Shown piece after piece: positions 15,291-23,145 of a stretch of 28,938 nt of DNA. A program made the translations under genes and the position numbers. The number at the start of each line of letters is the position of its first letter. The stretch's first letter is position 1. The stretch comes from a virus, in IMG/VR virus record IMGVR_UViG_3300034135_000006, positions 1 through 28,938 of that record; one strand, given 5' to 3'. Below the pieces are notes generated by a model that saw nothing but the letters and a program-made list of their open reading frames with translations, made no database searches and had not been told where the DNA came from.

Positions 15291-18212
15291 TTAGCTCGCC
15301 TTCTTCATCCTCTTAACTGCCTTCTCAAGTATAGGGAAGTCTCGCGAGCCGATTGATTTCGCCGTCAAGACGCCCTGCCCTTCGAGAAAATCGCGCGTGC
15401 CAGCCCGGTCAAGCTTGATGACAGTCTGCCCCCCGTTGCTGCCCGTAGTCGGAAATGCTATCGGCACGTTGCGAGGCTCTGGCCTTCCGCTATCGGTCGC
15501 AGACCCGCCGGAGCCTTGCCCGCTCGAAGCGCCCGCGCCGCCTGACGCCTGCTTTTTGTTCAGGGTGCTCGTAATCGCAGACGCGCTCGCAACCAGAGCA
15601 GAACCGAACGCGACGAGAGCCACGCCCGCCGCTATTTCGCGCGCGCCGTCTGCCGCAGTAAACGGGTTGAACAGCTTCGCGGTCCCGGCCAAAATATGAT
15701 ACGTGCCTTCTGCTATAGCCTTCTGCCCTATCGCGCTAAGGATGCCGGCAAGCAGGGTCTTACCGAATACCTCTATAAAATTCTTGCCGTAGACGATTGC
15801 CTGGGTGAAGGCTTCCTGCATCGCGTTAGGGAATGCGCCCGCCGTCGTCATGGCGACGTTCTGAATGCTTATCAAATCTAAGAATGAAGACTTCAGCCCG
15901 CCTAAAACGTCGCCGTTTGCATACTGCTGTAGGATGTTCACGCGCCTTACGAACTGGTCAACAGACAGGGAAGCAGAGCCGAAGATTTCATCCACATCGC
16001 GCGCTTCAAGTCCGAGCTTGCGGAGCTGTTCTATGCTTCTCTCAAGATGCAGATTGTTCTCGAAATTCTGATTGTCGCTTGCGCCGCCTGAGAGCGTTCG
16101 CCGCTCTAGCTGCTCGCGGAGCCGCATGGCCTCTTTCATCGAATTAAGCTCAAGATCATGCCGCTGCTTAAACCACAAGAGCGTGCTTTCCTTCGTGTCG
16201 TCGAGGAGCTTCTTTCGAATGTGATAGATTTCGCCCGCGACCTTCTGTTCTGCCGCGACGAACTGCTTCAAAGTCTTGTCGTATTCATTCTTTCGCCACC
16301 TATTGTATTCATCCTCGCGGGCCTGTTTGAATAAAATGGTATAGGCATGAATCTGACTCTCGCTCTGCCCCTTCTCGCGCATGAATTTGATGTCTTCGTC
16401 CAGCATCTTTTGAATATTCGCCCTGTGCCTGGCGAATTCATCTTGAAGGCTATCGCCCTGAATTGCGGCAAGCCTTTCCTGGATGTCTAAATATGCGCGC
16501 GTTGAGTCCTGTTTGATCTTCTCGTAATGAGCTTTGTAGATCGCTTCGGCGAGCGCGAGGTTCTCTGCTGTCGCCTGATTGTTGCGCTGCAAGTCTCTGA
16601 CGCGATCCTGATATGCGGCCTGCGCCTTGCGCTGACGTGCCTCAAAGCTTCCTCCTTCTACCGCATCGGTCGCCGCATTGGCCTGCTCCAATTCCTTTCT
16701 GAGATTGCTCGTCGTGCCAGCTAAAGCCTTCGCCAGTTGATCTGCTTTAGTGTAAGCGTCATGAATTTTCTTATATGCTCTCTCCTGTTTCTCGTTCTCC
16801 GCGAGCAGCTCCTTCGTGGGGATCAACAGGCGCATCGTAATCTCGGCCATGCTCGCGCCCGCTGCAACTTCGCGCATCATCTCTTCACGCAGACTTTTTA
16901 TCTCGGAAGCGAGCGCGCGGGCCTGCGTCGCTCTATCTTCAACCCCGGCAGCCTCAAGCGTGCGCAAGCCTTGATTCAACCGGGACTCTGCGCCTGAGAC
17001 CCCCTGCACAGCGCCGAAGTCGATTTGCGGCGGCTTGATCTCTTTGATCGCGAGAGAAGCGAGGCGGGCGGCGTTTGTAAGATCAAAAGTGCTCTTCGTT
17101 ACCTTATCTACCTCTTTCGCAACCTCTCTCAGCGCTTCAGGCTCTTTCTCTAGCTGCTCTCTGAAAAACTCGCGAATGCGCGCGCCATCTTCCGTCTCAG
17201 CATTGAAGATGCGGAGGCGTTCTGCTATCGCGAGCAGTTGATCTGTATTCAAGCCGTAAAGCGTGCGCAGAGACTTGAGCGATTCGAGCGCGGGCTGTAA
17301 AGACTTCTCCTGGTCAGCAAGCGACTTATTAAGTTCGACTATCCTGTCTTGCAGCTCGCCTGTTGATTGCGCGCCAACGCGAAAGATTTTGCCATCCGCA
17401 TCTATGACCTGGCCGACGATGCGCCCCTCAGACTCAAGCGCCTGCATCTTCGTGGCGAGTTCGGTTGTGTCTTTTGTGTAGGACTTCTGCTGAGATGCAA
17501 GATTGCTGAAGCTGGTAAGTAAGTCCGCATTCACGCGGGTCGCGTCGCCTGTTGACCTGGCAAGCAAGGCGTTCACGGTTGCGGACTCTTGATCTATCTC
17601 GACAATGTTTTTCTTTGCCTTAAAGAGACTGCTCAAGAGAGGCAACAGCGCGGCAGCTAAGGTTATCAAGAGACTCCACTGCAAAGCGATTCCGCCGCTC
17701 GCCCGTACTAAGCCTTCTATGGCCGCATCTGCGCCAGCAAACAGGTTACGCCCGACCGCGACGCGAGTCGTCAACCTATCGAACGCGCCCGTCGTGCTCG
17801 TGAGCGAATCAGACAACTTTTTCGACTGTTCGCCGAGCTGCGCCTTTTGAACGAGCAACTCCCCTAGCTTCCCCTCAGTCTCTTTGATCTTGTTCGCGTA
17901 CAGTTCCGCTTCTTTGACCCTACCCGCGCCGAATGCCTGCTCTTGATACTGACGTTGACCTTGCAGGATTAAGGTCTCTTCTCTTAGCGCAGCGTTGACC
18001 TGATCGATTTGACCCTTTAGCTGGCCGAGGCGCTGCGCGTTGCTTTGAACGGCCTGCTCTGCTCTGTTCAATCCACCCTGCACACCTGCACCCGCAGACT
18101 GAGCGGCCTTCTCGTAGCCTTTCATGCTCTGCTCAAGCTTGCTTGCCTCGACGTTCGCGCGAGCGGCGTCGATCACGACCTCTATCCTGGTTTGATTAGG
18201 GTTAGCTGACAT
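15291..18212 (-). CDS. Tail tape measure protein
   Basis: 973 residues. Coiled coil dominates residues 1-150 and 390-760, with hydrophobic segments near 165-200 (WSLLITLAAALLPLLSSLF) and 800-870 (an AIAEGTYHILAG then GVALVAFGSALVASASA run), as in siphovirus tape measure proteins. It fills the tail tube, sets tail length and helps DNA entry. By the usual relation of about 0.15 nm per residue the tail would be near 145 nm. No muramidase or peptidase domain is obvious. The ATG at 18212 overlaps the chaperone stop (TAATG), so translation is coupled to the frameshift product, as in lambda where gpGT binds the tape measure protein. Confidence 0.95.
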   Translation of the reverse strand: MSANPNQTRIEVVIDAARANVEASKLEQSMKGYEKAAQSAGAGVQGGLNRAEQAVQSNAQRLGQLKGQIDQVNAALREETLILQGQRQYQEQAFGAGRVKEAELYANKIKETEGKLGELLVQKAQLGEQSKKLSDSLTSTTGAFDRLTTRVAVGRNLFAGADAAIEGLVRASGGIALQWSLLITLAAALLPLLSSLFKAKKNIVEIDQESATVNALLARSTGDATRVNADLLTSFSNLASQQKSYTKDTTELATKMQALESEGRIVGQVIDADGKIFRVGAQSTGELQDRIVELNKSLADQEKSLQPALESLKSLRTLYGLNTDQLLAIAERLRIFNAETEDGARIREFFREQLEKEPEALREVAKEVDKVTKSTFDLTNAARLASLAIKEIKPPQIDFGAVQGVSGAESRLNQGLRTLEAAGVEDRATQARALASEIKSLREEMMREVAAGASMAEITMRLLIPTKELLAENEKQERAYKKIHDAYTKADQLAKALAGTTSNLRKELEQANAATDAVEGGSFEARQRKAQAAYQDRVRDLQRNNQATAENLALAEAIYKAHYEKIKQDSTRAYLDIQERLAAIQGDSLQDEFARHRANIQKMLDEDIKFMREKGQSESQIHAYTILFKQAREDEYNRWRKNEYDKTLKQFVAAEQKVAGEIYHIRKKLLDDTKESTLLWFKQRHDLELNSMKEAMRLREQLERRTLSGGASDNQNFENNLHLERSIEQLRKLGLEARDVDEIFGSASLSVDQFVRRVNILQQYANGDVLGGLKSSFLDLISIQNVAMTTAGAFPNAMQEAFTQAIVYGKNFIEVFGKTLLAGILSAIGQKAIAEGTYHILAGTAKLFNPFTAADGAREIAAGVALVAFGSALVASASAITSTLNKKQASGGAGASSGQGSGGSATDSGRPEPRNVPIAFPTTGSNGGQTVIKLDRAGTRDFLEGQGVLTAKSIGSRDFPILEKAVKRMKKAS

Positions 18213-18658
18213 TAAGAACTCTTCGGCTTGCTCGCCTCATACCGGGCATGCTCCTCGATCTGTCGAATCTTACGCTTTACGATTTCAAGATCGTTCCAGT
18301 CTTCGAGGGTGATTCCCGACCTATCGCCCCATTCCTCGATATAAGCGATCAGGTTGAGGGCGTAGAATACTCTATCGCCATACTCAGCCGCGCCCGTCGC
18401 TTCGATTACGTCCGACCACATCTCGTATTGATGCCAGCAGGCGGGGCATTCAAGCGCGTCACAGCCGGGCGCAACCTCTATAGCCCTGAGCGCCTCTTCG
18501 GGCAAGAGCCGCAAGCCGTCCGCGTCATCATCCCAAATTGATTCTTCCGGGCAGTCGTAGAAATTGCCGCGCTTGATAGAGAGATGATTGTCGATGATGT
18601 AGGGGTCTTTGCCATCGCGCGCCGTGAGGATGATGTAAGCCGCCGCTTCTACTTTTTT
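18212..18658 (-). CDS. Tail assembly chaperone T part (gpGT), reached by -1 frameshift
   Basis: The frame continuing from the slippery site adds about 146 residues (starting VEAAAYIILT) to the G protein, giving a fusion of about 279 residues. It contains a possible metal-binding CDALECPAC stretch and ends in charged helices. The frame stays open upstream to a GTG at 18751, but that GTG has no ribosome site and the sequence there is the shadow of the G gene, so independent initiation is unlikely. Partner role: gpGT binds the tape measure protein and recruits tube subunits during tail assembly; it is not normally in the virion. The stop overlaps the tape measure start (TAATG). Confidence 0.85.
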   Translation of the reverse strand, partial: KKVEAAAYIILTARDGKDPYIIDNHLSIKRGNFYDCPEESIWDDDADGLRLLPEEALRAIEVAPGCDALECPACWHQYEMWSDVIEATGAAEYGDRVFYALNLIAYIEEWGDRSGITLEDWNDLEIVKRKIRQIEEHARYEASKPKSS

Positions 18659-19050
18659 GCGTCGTCGTCGCTGGTAATGACGGTCTGATTCCAGTACCCA
18701 TTCATCAACGCTTTGAGCAAGAGGAAGCCTTTCGGTGTCGTCTGACACCACTTAACAGGCTCAACGCCGCCGCAGTCTTCCGGCGTCAAGCCTTCGATCT
18801 CTTTTATCACCTTCGGGAATGCGTACCTGTCGCCGTCGTCGTATTTGGGTTTTCTTCCGCCGAAGCCCTTCTGCACGATCTGATCGTAACGAATCTTGTG
18901 CTGCGGCTCTATCGGCTTGAAGACGCCGACGACGCCTGACTCTTCACCGTTGGGCTTGAGCAGGCTTACTCGTATATCGCCTGAGCCGAAAAGCTCGTCG
19001 AGCGGGTTGACTCTGTTCGTCTGGTCATTGATCGGGGCGTCTTGTGACAT
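18649..19050 (-). CDS. Tail assembly chaperone G (gpG-like)
   Basis: 133 residues from the ATG at 19050. An alternative ATG at 19056 touches the ribosome site GAGGA (19057-19061), so the second ATG, six bases away, is preferred. The protein is acidic at the N-terminus, with a central VSLLKPNGEESG strand and KWCQTTPKGFLLLKALM near the end, finishing TSDDDAKK. It lies between the tube protein and tape measure genes, the conserved place for tail chaperones, and ends at a slippery heptamer with the stop codon directly after it. The ratio of G to GT is set by frameshifting. A terminator lies just upstream, so expression is probably lower than that of the tube protein. Confidence 0.85.
   Translation of the reverse strand: MSQDAPINDQTNRVNPLDELFGSGDIRVSLLKPNGEESGVVGVFKPIEPQHKIRYDQIVQKGFGGRKPKYDDGDRYAFPKVIKEIEGLTPEDCGGVEPVKWCQTTPKGFLLLKALMNGYWNQTVITSDDDAKK
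18652..18658 (-). other. Programmed -1 ribosomal frameshift site
   Basis: The minus strand reads A AAA AAG in the G frame, a canonical highly efficient bacterial slippery heptamer, followed immediately by the TAG stop (18651-18649). Slipping back one base gives AAA AAA GTA GAA and continues in the T frame. The position, direction and downstream open frame all agree with the tail chaperone frameshift conserved in long-tailed phages. Confidence 0.92.
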
Positions 19051-19077
19051 GGTCATTCCTCGTTTTTTGTTAGGGTG

Positions 19078-19106
19078 AATAGAAAGAGGCCGGGCAGAGC
19101 CCGGCC
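19078..19106 (-). terminator. Terminator between tube protein and chaperone genes
   Basis: On the minus strand GGCCGGGC (19106-19099) pairs with GCCCGGCC (19095-19088) across a 3-base loop, followed by TCTTTCTATT. The stem is perfect at 8 bp and GC-only; the T-run is interrupted, so it is probably a partial terminator. It would reduce expression of chaperones and tape measure relative to the abundant tube protein. Confidence 0.75.
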
Positions 19107-19123
19107 CCGTGCGTGAGCGTTAA

Positions 19124-20143
19124 TTACGGCGCTGAGACAAGCCACGTAGCCAGGCCCGTCTTCGCAAGTATCTGCGCCGGGCCGTTGAAGTCGGTAGAGG
19201 TTGAAAGAGAGCCGAGCTTCACTTCAAGCTGGCTCTCTTTCCCCGAGGGCTTCATCTTGCACGATACGACGTGGCAGTTCGTCTTCGTGTATAGCCATGT
19301 TCGAAGCGGCGAAACGCCCGGGTCAATCAGGCAGGTGAACTGCACAAGCGTCTTGCTCGTGTAGTATCCGAAGATGGCCGAGGACTCGTCGCCCTTCACG
19401 GTGAGGTCTACCTCGTCGGTCACGTCGCCGAATTGCATCTCGTCTACCGTCGTGACGTTCGAGCCGGGCGCATATATCTGTTTCGGGTTTGAGTTAATCG
19501 TGATCTTGCAGTCGCGGATCGTCTTCGCCGCAGAGAGGTTGACGAGAGAGCTTGGCGGGCCTAGCTGTATCACGGCATGCGAGCCGAGCACCTTCTGTAC
19601 CGAGGTCGGAGAAGAGGGAACGGAGAACGATGTGTCAGGCGTGATCGAGCCGTCGTCTACGAGCGCAAGCGAATGCTTGATGGGGCCGCGCCCCGGTATC
19701 TCGATAGTCTGCTGAGCGATCACGACGCCCTTGCGGTCTTTGAATGTCCCTGTCTGCCCCGCGCAGTTCGCGCCGTGAAAGTAGCCGAACGAAGGCGGAT
19801 TGATCGTGCAGAGGTCGGGCCATTTGACGAGCAGCGACCAGGGATCGGCGGACCCGCTCACGGACGTGCGACCGAGCTGCATGGCGGCGGCGAAGGCAAG
19901 CATTTCGATGCTTGCTTGAAAGACCCACGCCTTCTTCCCCATTGCAGACTCTATCTCGCGCTCGGTCGCCCCGTGCATCCCGTTTATATCCGAAGAGTCG
20001 TCCCTATACTTCAATTCAAGCTCAGGGAAATCGACCTGATTCGCCGGAATCCAGGTGAGGTAAAGGCCGCTGCCTTCAGAGACGCCGTAGTTCGCTTCTT
20101 TCTTACCTATCGCGAAGGCTATAACTTGACTGTCAGGTTGCAT
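19124..20143 (-). CDS. Major tail (tube) protein
   Basis: 339 residues. Position just upstream of the frameshifted chaperones and tape measure gene, and beta-rich composition, point to the tail tube subunit. Notable segments are YLTWIPANQVDFPELELKY near 28-46, a long loop region (about 90-200), and KQIYAPGSNVTTVDEMQFGDVTDEVDLTV at about 220-250. It is larger than the ~200-250 residues typical of siphovirus tube proteins, so it may carry an extra surface domain. A strong ribosome site (AAAGGAG) lies 5-6 bases before the ATG, overlapping the end of the upstream gene, and a terminator follows the gene. Both fit a protein made in large amounts. The assignment rests mainly on gene order. Confidence 0.8.
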   Translation of the reverse strand: MQPDSQVIAFAIGKKEANYGVSEGSGLYLTWIPANQVDFPELELKYRDDSSDINGMHGATEREIESAMGKKAWVFQASIEMLAFAAAMQLGRTSVSGSADPWSLLVKWPDLCTINPPSFGYFHGANCAGQTGTFKDRKGVVIAQQTIEIPGRGPIKHSLALVDDGSITPDTSFSVPSSPTSVQKVLGSHAVIQLGPPSSLVNLSAAKTIRDCKITINSNPKQIYAPGSNVTTVDEMQFGDVTDEVDLTVKGDESSAIFGYYTSKTLVQFTCLIDPGVSPLRTWLYTKTNCHVVSCKMKPSGKESQLEVKLGSLSTSTDFNGPAQILAKTGLATWLVSAP

Positions 20144-20146
20144 GGA

Positions 20147-20509
20147 TTACTCCTTTGCGTTTCTTTTCAGCTTCGTGGGTGCATCAGGGACCGTTCCGAG
20201 CGCGCTCGGATGCTCGCGTAACAGGTACGCGGCATCATCTACGCTGAACTCGAATTCATTTTGATTAGGGTCAAGCTCTATATGCTCGTAAGGCTTGTCG
20301 GGGCGCGGTACGCTCGCCTGCGTCAGCATAACGACAGGCTCATCGACCATCACGGGCTCTTGCTTATCGTCTAAGACCGGCTGCTTGTTTTCATCCAGCT
20401 TAGGAACCTTGTGCGTGATGCGGCGGAGCTTCACCTTGCGGCTGTTCGGCTCGCGCCCTGCCGTCTCTTGAGCGGCATCTGCCGCAGAGGTCGTGCTTGT
20501 ATCTGACAT
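20147..20509 (-). CDS. Small acidic protein upstream of the tube gene, unknown
   Basis: 120 residues. The N-terminus is low complexity (STTSAADAAQETAG), followed by a basic KVKLRRITHKVPKL patch and an acidic middle with repeated QEPVMVDEP-like segments. The C-terminal part EFEFSVDDAAYLLREHPSALGTV looks like a small folded domain. GAGG lies 8 bases before the ATG at 20509. The gene ends 4 bases before the tube protein start, so the two are surely co-translated. No family recognised. A role as tube-associated or tail completion factor is only a guess from position. Confidence 0.75.
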   Translation of the reverse strand: MSDTSTTSAADAAQETAGREPNSRKVKLRRITHKVPKLDENKQPVLDDKQEPVMVDEPVVMLTQASVPRPDKPYEHIELDPNQNEFEFSVDDAAYLLREHPSALGTVPDAPTKLKRNAKE

Positions 20510-20532
20510 TGGATTACCTCGCGTGTGAGAAA

Positions 20533-21027
20533 TTAAAGCCTCTTCGCTATAGCGGCTGCAAAATCTACTTCGAATAATTGCTTGATGAACGCCTGATTTT
20601 CTTCAAGGGCTTTCGCGAGCGGTCGCTTCGCAGGAAGCCCGCGCTCGCCTATGCGCCGCGCAACTAAGAATGCGACGGAGCGAACTGTCTTCGGGTCTGC
20701 GATGCCTAGCTTCCTTGCGACCCATCCTTCGAGCGCAGCCGTCGGGGGCTGTCTGCTTCCTGCGCGCCTGCCCTGCTCTAACACTGAGCCGTAATTGATC
20801 GGCGTACCAACAGCCCCGGTTATCTGAGAGCCGCCTACTTCTACTGATGCGGTCTGACTGTTTCTGTAGGCTCCTATATCAACAGGAGAGCTGGCCTGCC
20901 AGGTCCCTAGAATCTTCTCGGTCGCCGTCGCCATGAACGCCCTGCCCTCTTCTGCGAAAGCAGAGTTGAGGCGAGCGGCAAGCCCCTCGGCTCTATAGCC
21001 GCTGATAATGACCTTCACTTCAGCCAT
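20533..21027 (-). CDS. Tail completion / neck protein, HK97 gp10-like
   Basis: 164 residues. It has the family pattern of HK97 gp10-type proteins: SPVD-x-GAYRNS at 47-57, then a strand ending in G-TPINYGSVLEQGRR, then PPTAALEGWVARKLG, and a C-terminal helix. These proteins act at the head-tail junction or tail completion in siphoviruses. Length fits the family (about 120-170). It lies between the conserved PGAMWDAWW protein and the tube-side genes. No ribosome site is obvious before the ATG at 21027, which follows the upstream stop by 25 bases. Confidence 0.8.
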   Translation of the reverse strand: MAEVKVIISGYRAEGLAARLNSAFAEEGRAFMATATEKILGTWQASSPVDIGAYRNSQTASVEVGGSQITGAVGTPINYGSVLEQGRRAGSRQPPTAALEGWVARKLGIADPKTVRSVAFLVARRIGERGLPAKRPLAKALEENQAFIKQLFEVDFAAAIAKRL

Positions 21028-21052
21028 TGAGATGTCGTGCGATTAAGAGAGC

Positions 21053-21646
21053 TTATGTGAATTCACCATCGCGTAAGAATCCGTGATAATCGCCTGCTTG
21101 AATGGACCCTGCGCCCGCGTTACAGGTGACCCCGTTTTTATCAACCGTAATGTTTGGCGGCTCGCCATGACGAATCCAGCATTTATGCGTGTTATCAGCA
21201 GGCATCGTGCAGTTACTCGCGCGGTCATCAATCATCCACGAAAAACCGTTGGGGCAGTTGACCACCAGGCAGCGACCGTCCGGGCCTTTGTACGCTTCAG
21301 CCATCCACCATGCGTCCCACATCGCTCCAGGCCCGGCCTCGCGAAGGGTACATTGCTCTCCTGTATCACTGCGTTTGTAGAGTTCCTCAAGAAAGAGTTG
21401 ATGCTGGTCTTCCGATTTAAACTCGTAGCCGCAAGCACAATGGGAAGGCCACCGTGTGTCGTCATGAGGCCACTCGGTTGTGTTGCTAATATACCCGCGC
21501 TCGTCGCGTTCAATAGGCACTTCATCTAGCACAATTGAGGCGTCATGGTAGCCTTGCGGCAACGGGCATTTAGAGCCGCTTTCAAAGCGACGTAGGGAGC
21601 GGCGGACTTTATTTGCAGGCTCAAGGTAAAAACACTTAACGCTCAT
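21053..21646 (-). CDS. Conserved phage protein with PGAMWDAWW motif
   Basis: 197 residues. Features include RRSLRRF (15-21), CPLP followed by YHDAS (27-36), a W-P-H-DD-TRWP block (59-67), a C-A-CGY-x-F segment (C70, C72), PGAMWDAWW at 106-114 and a C-terminal segment starting at SWMIDDRASNC. This combination is one I associate with conserved uncharacterised proteins in phage head-tail gene clusters. The cysteines and histidines could bind zinc. The ribosome site AGGAG overlaps the stop codon of the upstream gene (TAGGAG), implying coupling. A strong helical or membrane segment is lacking, so it is probably soluble. Function unknown. Confidence 0.8.
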   Translation of the reverse strand: MSVKCFYLEPANKVRRSLRRFESGSKCPLPQGYHDASIVLDEVPIERDERGYISNTTEWPHDDTRWPSHCACGYEFKSEDQHQLFLEELYKRSDTGEQCTLREAGPGAMWDAWWMAEAYKGPDGRCLVVNCPNGFSWMIDDRASNCTMPADNTHKCWIRHGEPPNITVDKNGVTCNAGAGSIQAGDYHGFLRDGEFT

Positions 21647-21655
21647 TGTGAACTC

Positions 21656-22162
21656 CTACACGTTGTAAGCGGTCACGGGCAGCGCGCACTCGGCTATGTG
21701 ACAGAGAGCGCCCGCCGCCTGGCCGTCGCCTGCATTCAACACTCTGAATTGTTGATGAGTGATCGAGCAGCCCAGGCCGAGGTCAATCGAATCTGCGAAG
21801 GCGGCGAGGATAGCGTCAATCTCGGCCCGAAAGAGAGACGCGCTCTCAAGCTCAGGGGCCGCGCTGTCTACGACGGCCATATGGCCGAAGAATTTGATCG
21901 TGTGCTCGACGCCTACGAGGTTGCTGAAACCGTCGAGTATCGGGATGCTTGTCGTATTGAACAGCATCCAGAAATGAGCGCGCGGCGGCGAGAAGTTGTA
22001 ATCCCCGACGAGCACTTTGAATTCAATGTCTCTGCCGTCGTTGACATAGCGCACGCGCGGGTACACAAGCTTTTCGCCCGACTCGCTGACGCCGATGCTC
22101 GGAATAGCTTTCAGAACATCCGAGCAGGCGTTCACGATTGTATCTATCGCGATTGTGCTCAT
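21656..22162 (-). CDS. Probable tail terminator / head-tail joining protein
   Basis: 168 residues. A helical N-terminus (IDTIVNACSDVLKAI) leads into a beta-rich body with YPRVRYVNDG, an IEFKVLVGDY strand, VEHTIKFFGHM and a C-terminal CHIAECALPVTAYNV strand. Size, fold pattern and position between the connector and the gp10-like gene fit a tail terminator or minor tail joining protein, which caps the tube and binds the head connector. I cannot confirm the family by motif. The start at 22162 has only a weak AAGA site. It is preceded by a 218-base region with hairpins and a broken small gene. Confidence 0.6.
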   Translation of the reverse strand: MSTIAIDTIVNACSDVLKAIPSIGVSESGEKLVYPRVRYVNDGRDIEFKVLVGDYNFSPPRAHFWMLFNTTSIPILDGFSNLVGVEHTIKFFGHMAVVDSAAPELESASLFRAEIDAILAAFADSIDLGLGCSITHQQFRVLNAGDGQAAGALCHIAECALPVTAYNV

Positions 22163-22184
22163 TCTTATTGATCGACGAGGTAGA

Positions 22185-22217
22185 CGTTCTGGTCTGCGGA
22201 TCCGGCAGACGAGAACG
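22185..22217. other. Imperfect hairpin upstream of the tail terminator gene
   Basis: CGTTCT-G-GTCTG and CAGAC-G-AGAACG form an 11-bp stem with one G/G mismatch around the loop CGGATCCGG. No T-run follows on either strand. The same gap repeats GTAGACGTT (22181-22189 and 22231-22239), has CGTCTACC in the opposite sense (22332-22339), and holds a 7-bp hairpin CTGCGAG/CTCGCAG near 22303-22323. Purpose unclear; it may shape the mRNA ahead of the 22162 start. Confidence 0.45.
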
Positions 22218-22237
22218 GCTACGCTCGAGGGTAGACG

Positions 22238-22430
22238 TTAATAGCTACGCGGGATCTCTACGCGGCTGAGCTTGCCCGCGCGGGCCTGCGCAGTTGCTTT
22301 TGGCTGCGAGGTGATCGCTCGCAGACGGAAGCGTCTACCAGTACTTCGTAGCTGTGAATGTCTGCGCACCCAGGTAACGCTCAACGAAACCGCCGCCCGT
22401 GAGTGAAGCGATCCATACCTCGGGAATCGC
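22238..22430 (-). pseudogene. Small gene split by a +1 frameshift
   Basis: Two minus-strand frames join into one plausible polypeptide. Frame one, from about 22430, reads IPEVWIASLTGGGFVER and YLGAQTFTATKYW, then stops at TAG (22337-22335). One base further, the next frame continues RRFRLRAITSQPK and ATAQARAGKLSRVEIPRSY to TAA at 22238. Composition on both sides of the junction is protein-like and the joined length is about 63 residues, usual for small connector-region proteins. No ATG, GTG or TTG start is available in the first frame, and it overlaps the 3' end of the connector gene. It may be a decayed gene, a sequencing indel, or true +1 frameshifting; the missing start favours decay or error. 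Confidence 0.4.
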
Positions 22431-23124
22431 TCAAATCCTGATTGACGATGACGACGGCGGCTGACGCCTCAACGTCTTTACCTATCCCCATGTGATTGTT
22501 GTACTCATTCTTGTGATCTTTCTCTGCCTTCTCAAACTCTGACGCCTTAGTGCGGAAGTAGACCACGTCACCCTGCATATAACTGCCTTCGCGGGTGTGC
22601 TTGTAATGGTTCGCGAGATACCGCGCTGCCTTCGATGCTGCGAGATTGCAGAAGGCATAGAAGTCCGAATCGGGGACGGTCGTAAGATCGGGGTCGGATT
22701 CGTCAATAACGCGCTTGATCTTGTAGGTGTAGCGCAGCGATTGACCGCTGCCCGCAGAGTCTTCTAGCAACTCGACGGTCTGCCCGGCGGGCGTCCGGCG
22801 ATACCTCCAATAACGGACATCTATCTCGGTAATGACATCGCCGCTCGCGTTATCTATGATCTCGATGCGCGGGTCACCTGAGAAGTCTTCATCGAAGCCG
22901 GGCAGGTCGCTCACGGCGACGACGCGAAGCCCGCCTGCTTCGCCATCAATATCTTTCACGAATTCAAGCGGGTTGTCTTTAGAGTACTGCTCAAGGGCAG
23001 CATCGACCGCGTCGTCATAATCCGGCGGCTGTAGCACGCCAGGCGAGTCCGGTGAGCCGTCCCTGATGAGTCGGTGCGAAACATATTCGACGAAGTCAGA
23101 CTTTTTTCTAGTTGATATTGCCAT
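22381..23124 (-). CDS. Head-tail connector (adaptor) protein
   Basis: 247 residues. The N-terminus (RKKSDFVEYVSHRL) and DYDDAVDAALEQYSKDNP at about 34-51 start like phage head-tail connector adaptors, which are mostly helical proteins sitting below the portal. A central beta region (VRYWRYRRTPAG, then LRYTYKIKRVI) follows, then helices with FCNLAASKAARYLANHY near 157-173, and the C-terminus DRFTHGRRFR. Position between the decoration-like gene and the tail joining genes agrees. Ribosome site weak (AGAAG). The region just before its start holds the interdigitated inverted repeats at 23146-23212, and the split small gene overlaps its 3' end. Confidence 0.75.
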   Translation of the reverse strand: MAISTRKKSDFVEYVSHRLIRDGSPDSPGVLQPPDYDDAVDAALEQYSKDNPLEFVKDIDGEAGGLRVVAVSDLPGFDEDFSGDPRIEIIDNASGDVITEIDVRYWRYRRTPAGQTVELLEDSAGSGQSLRYTYKIKRVIDESDPDLTTVPDSDFYAFCNLAASKAARYLANHYKHTREGSYMQGDVVYFRTKASEFEKAEKDHKNEYNNHMGIGKDVEASAAVVIVNQDLSDSRGMDRFTHGRRFR

Positions 23125-23145
23125 CGCTTCTGCTCTCTAAGGCAT

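Noticed and set aside
18212-18751. Independent gene starting at GTG 18751
   Set aside because: No ribosome site, and the first 33 codons are a shadow of the G chaperone; the -1 slippery site explains access to this frame.
19577-20221. Plus-strand frame opposite the tube protein gene
   Set aside because: Arg-rich shadow, no ribosome site, spans two well-supported minus-strand genes.
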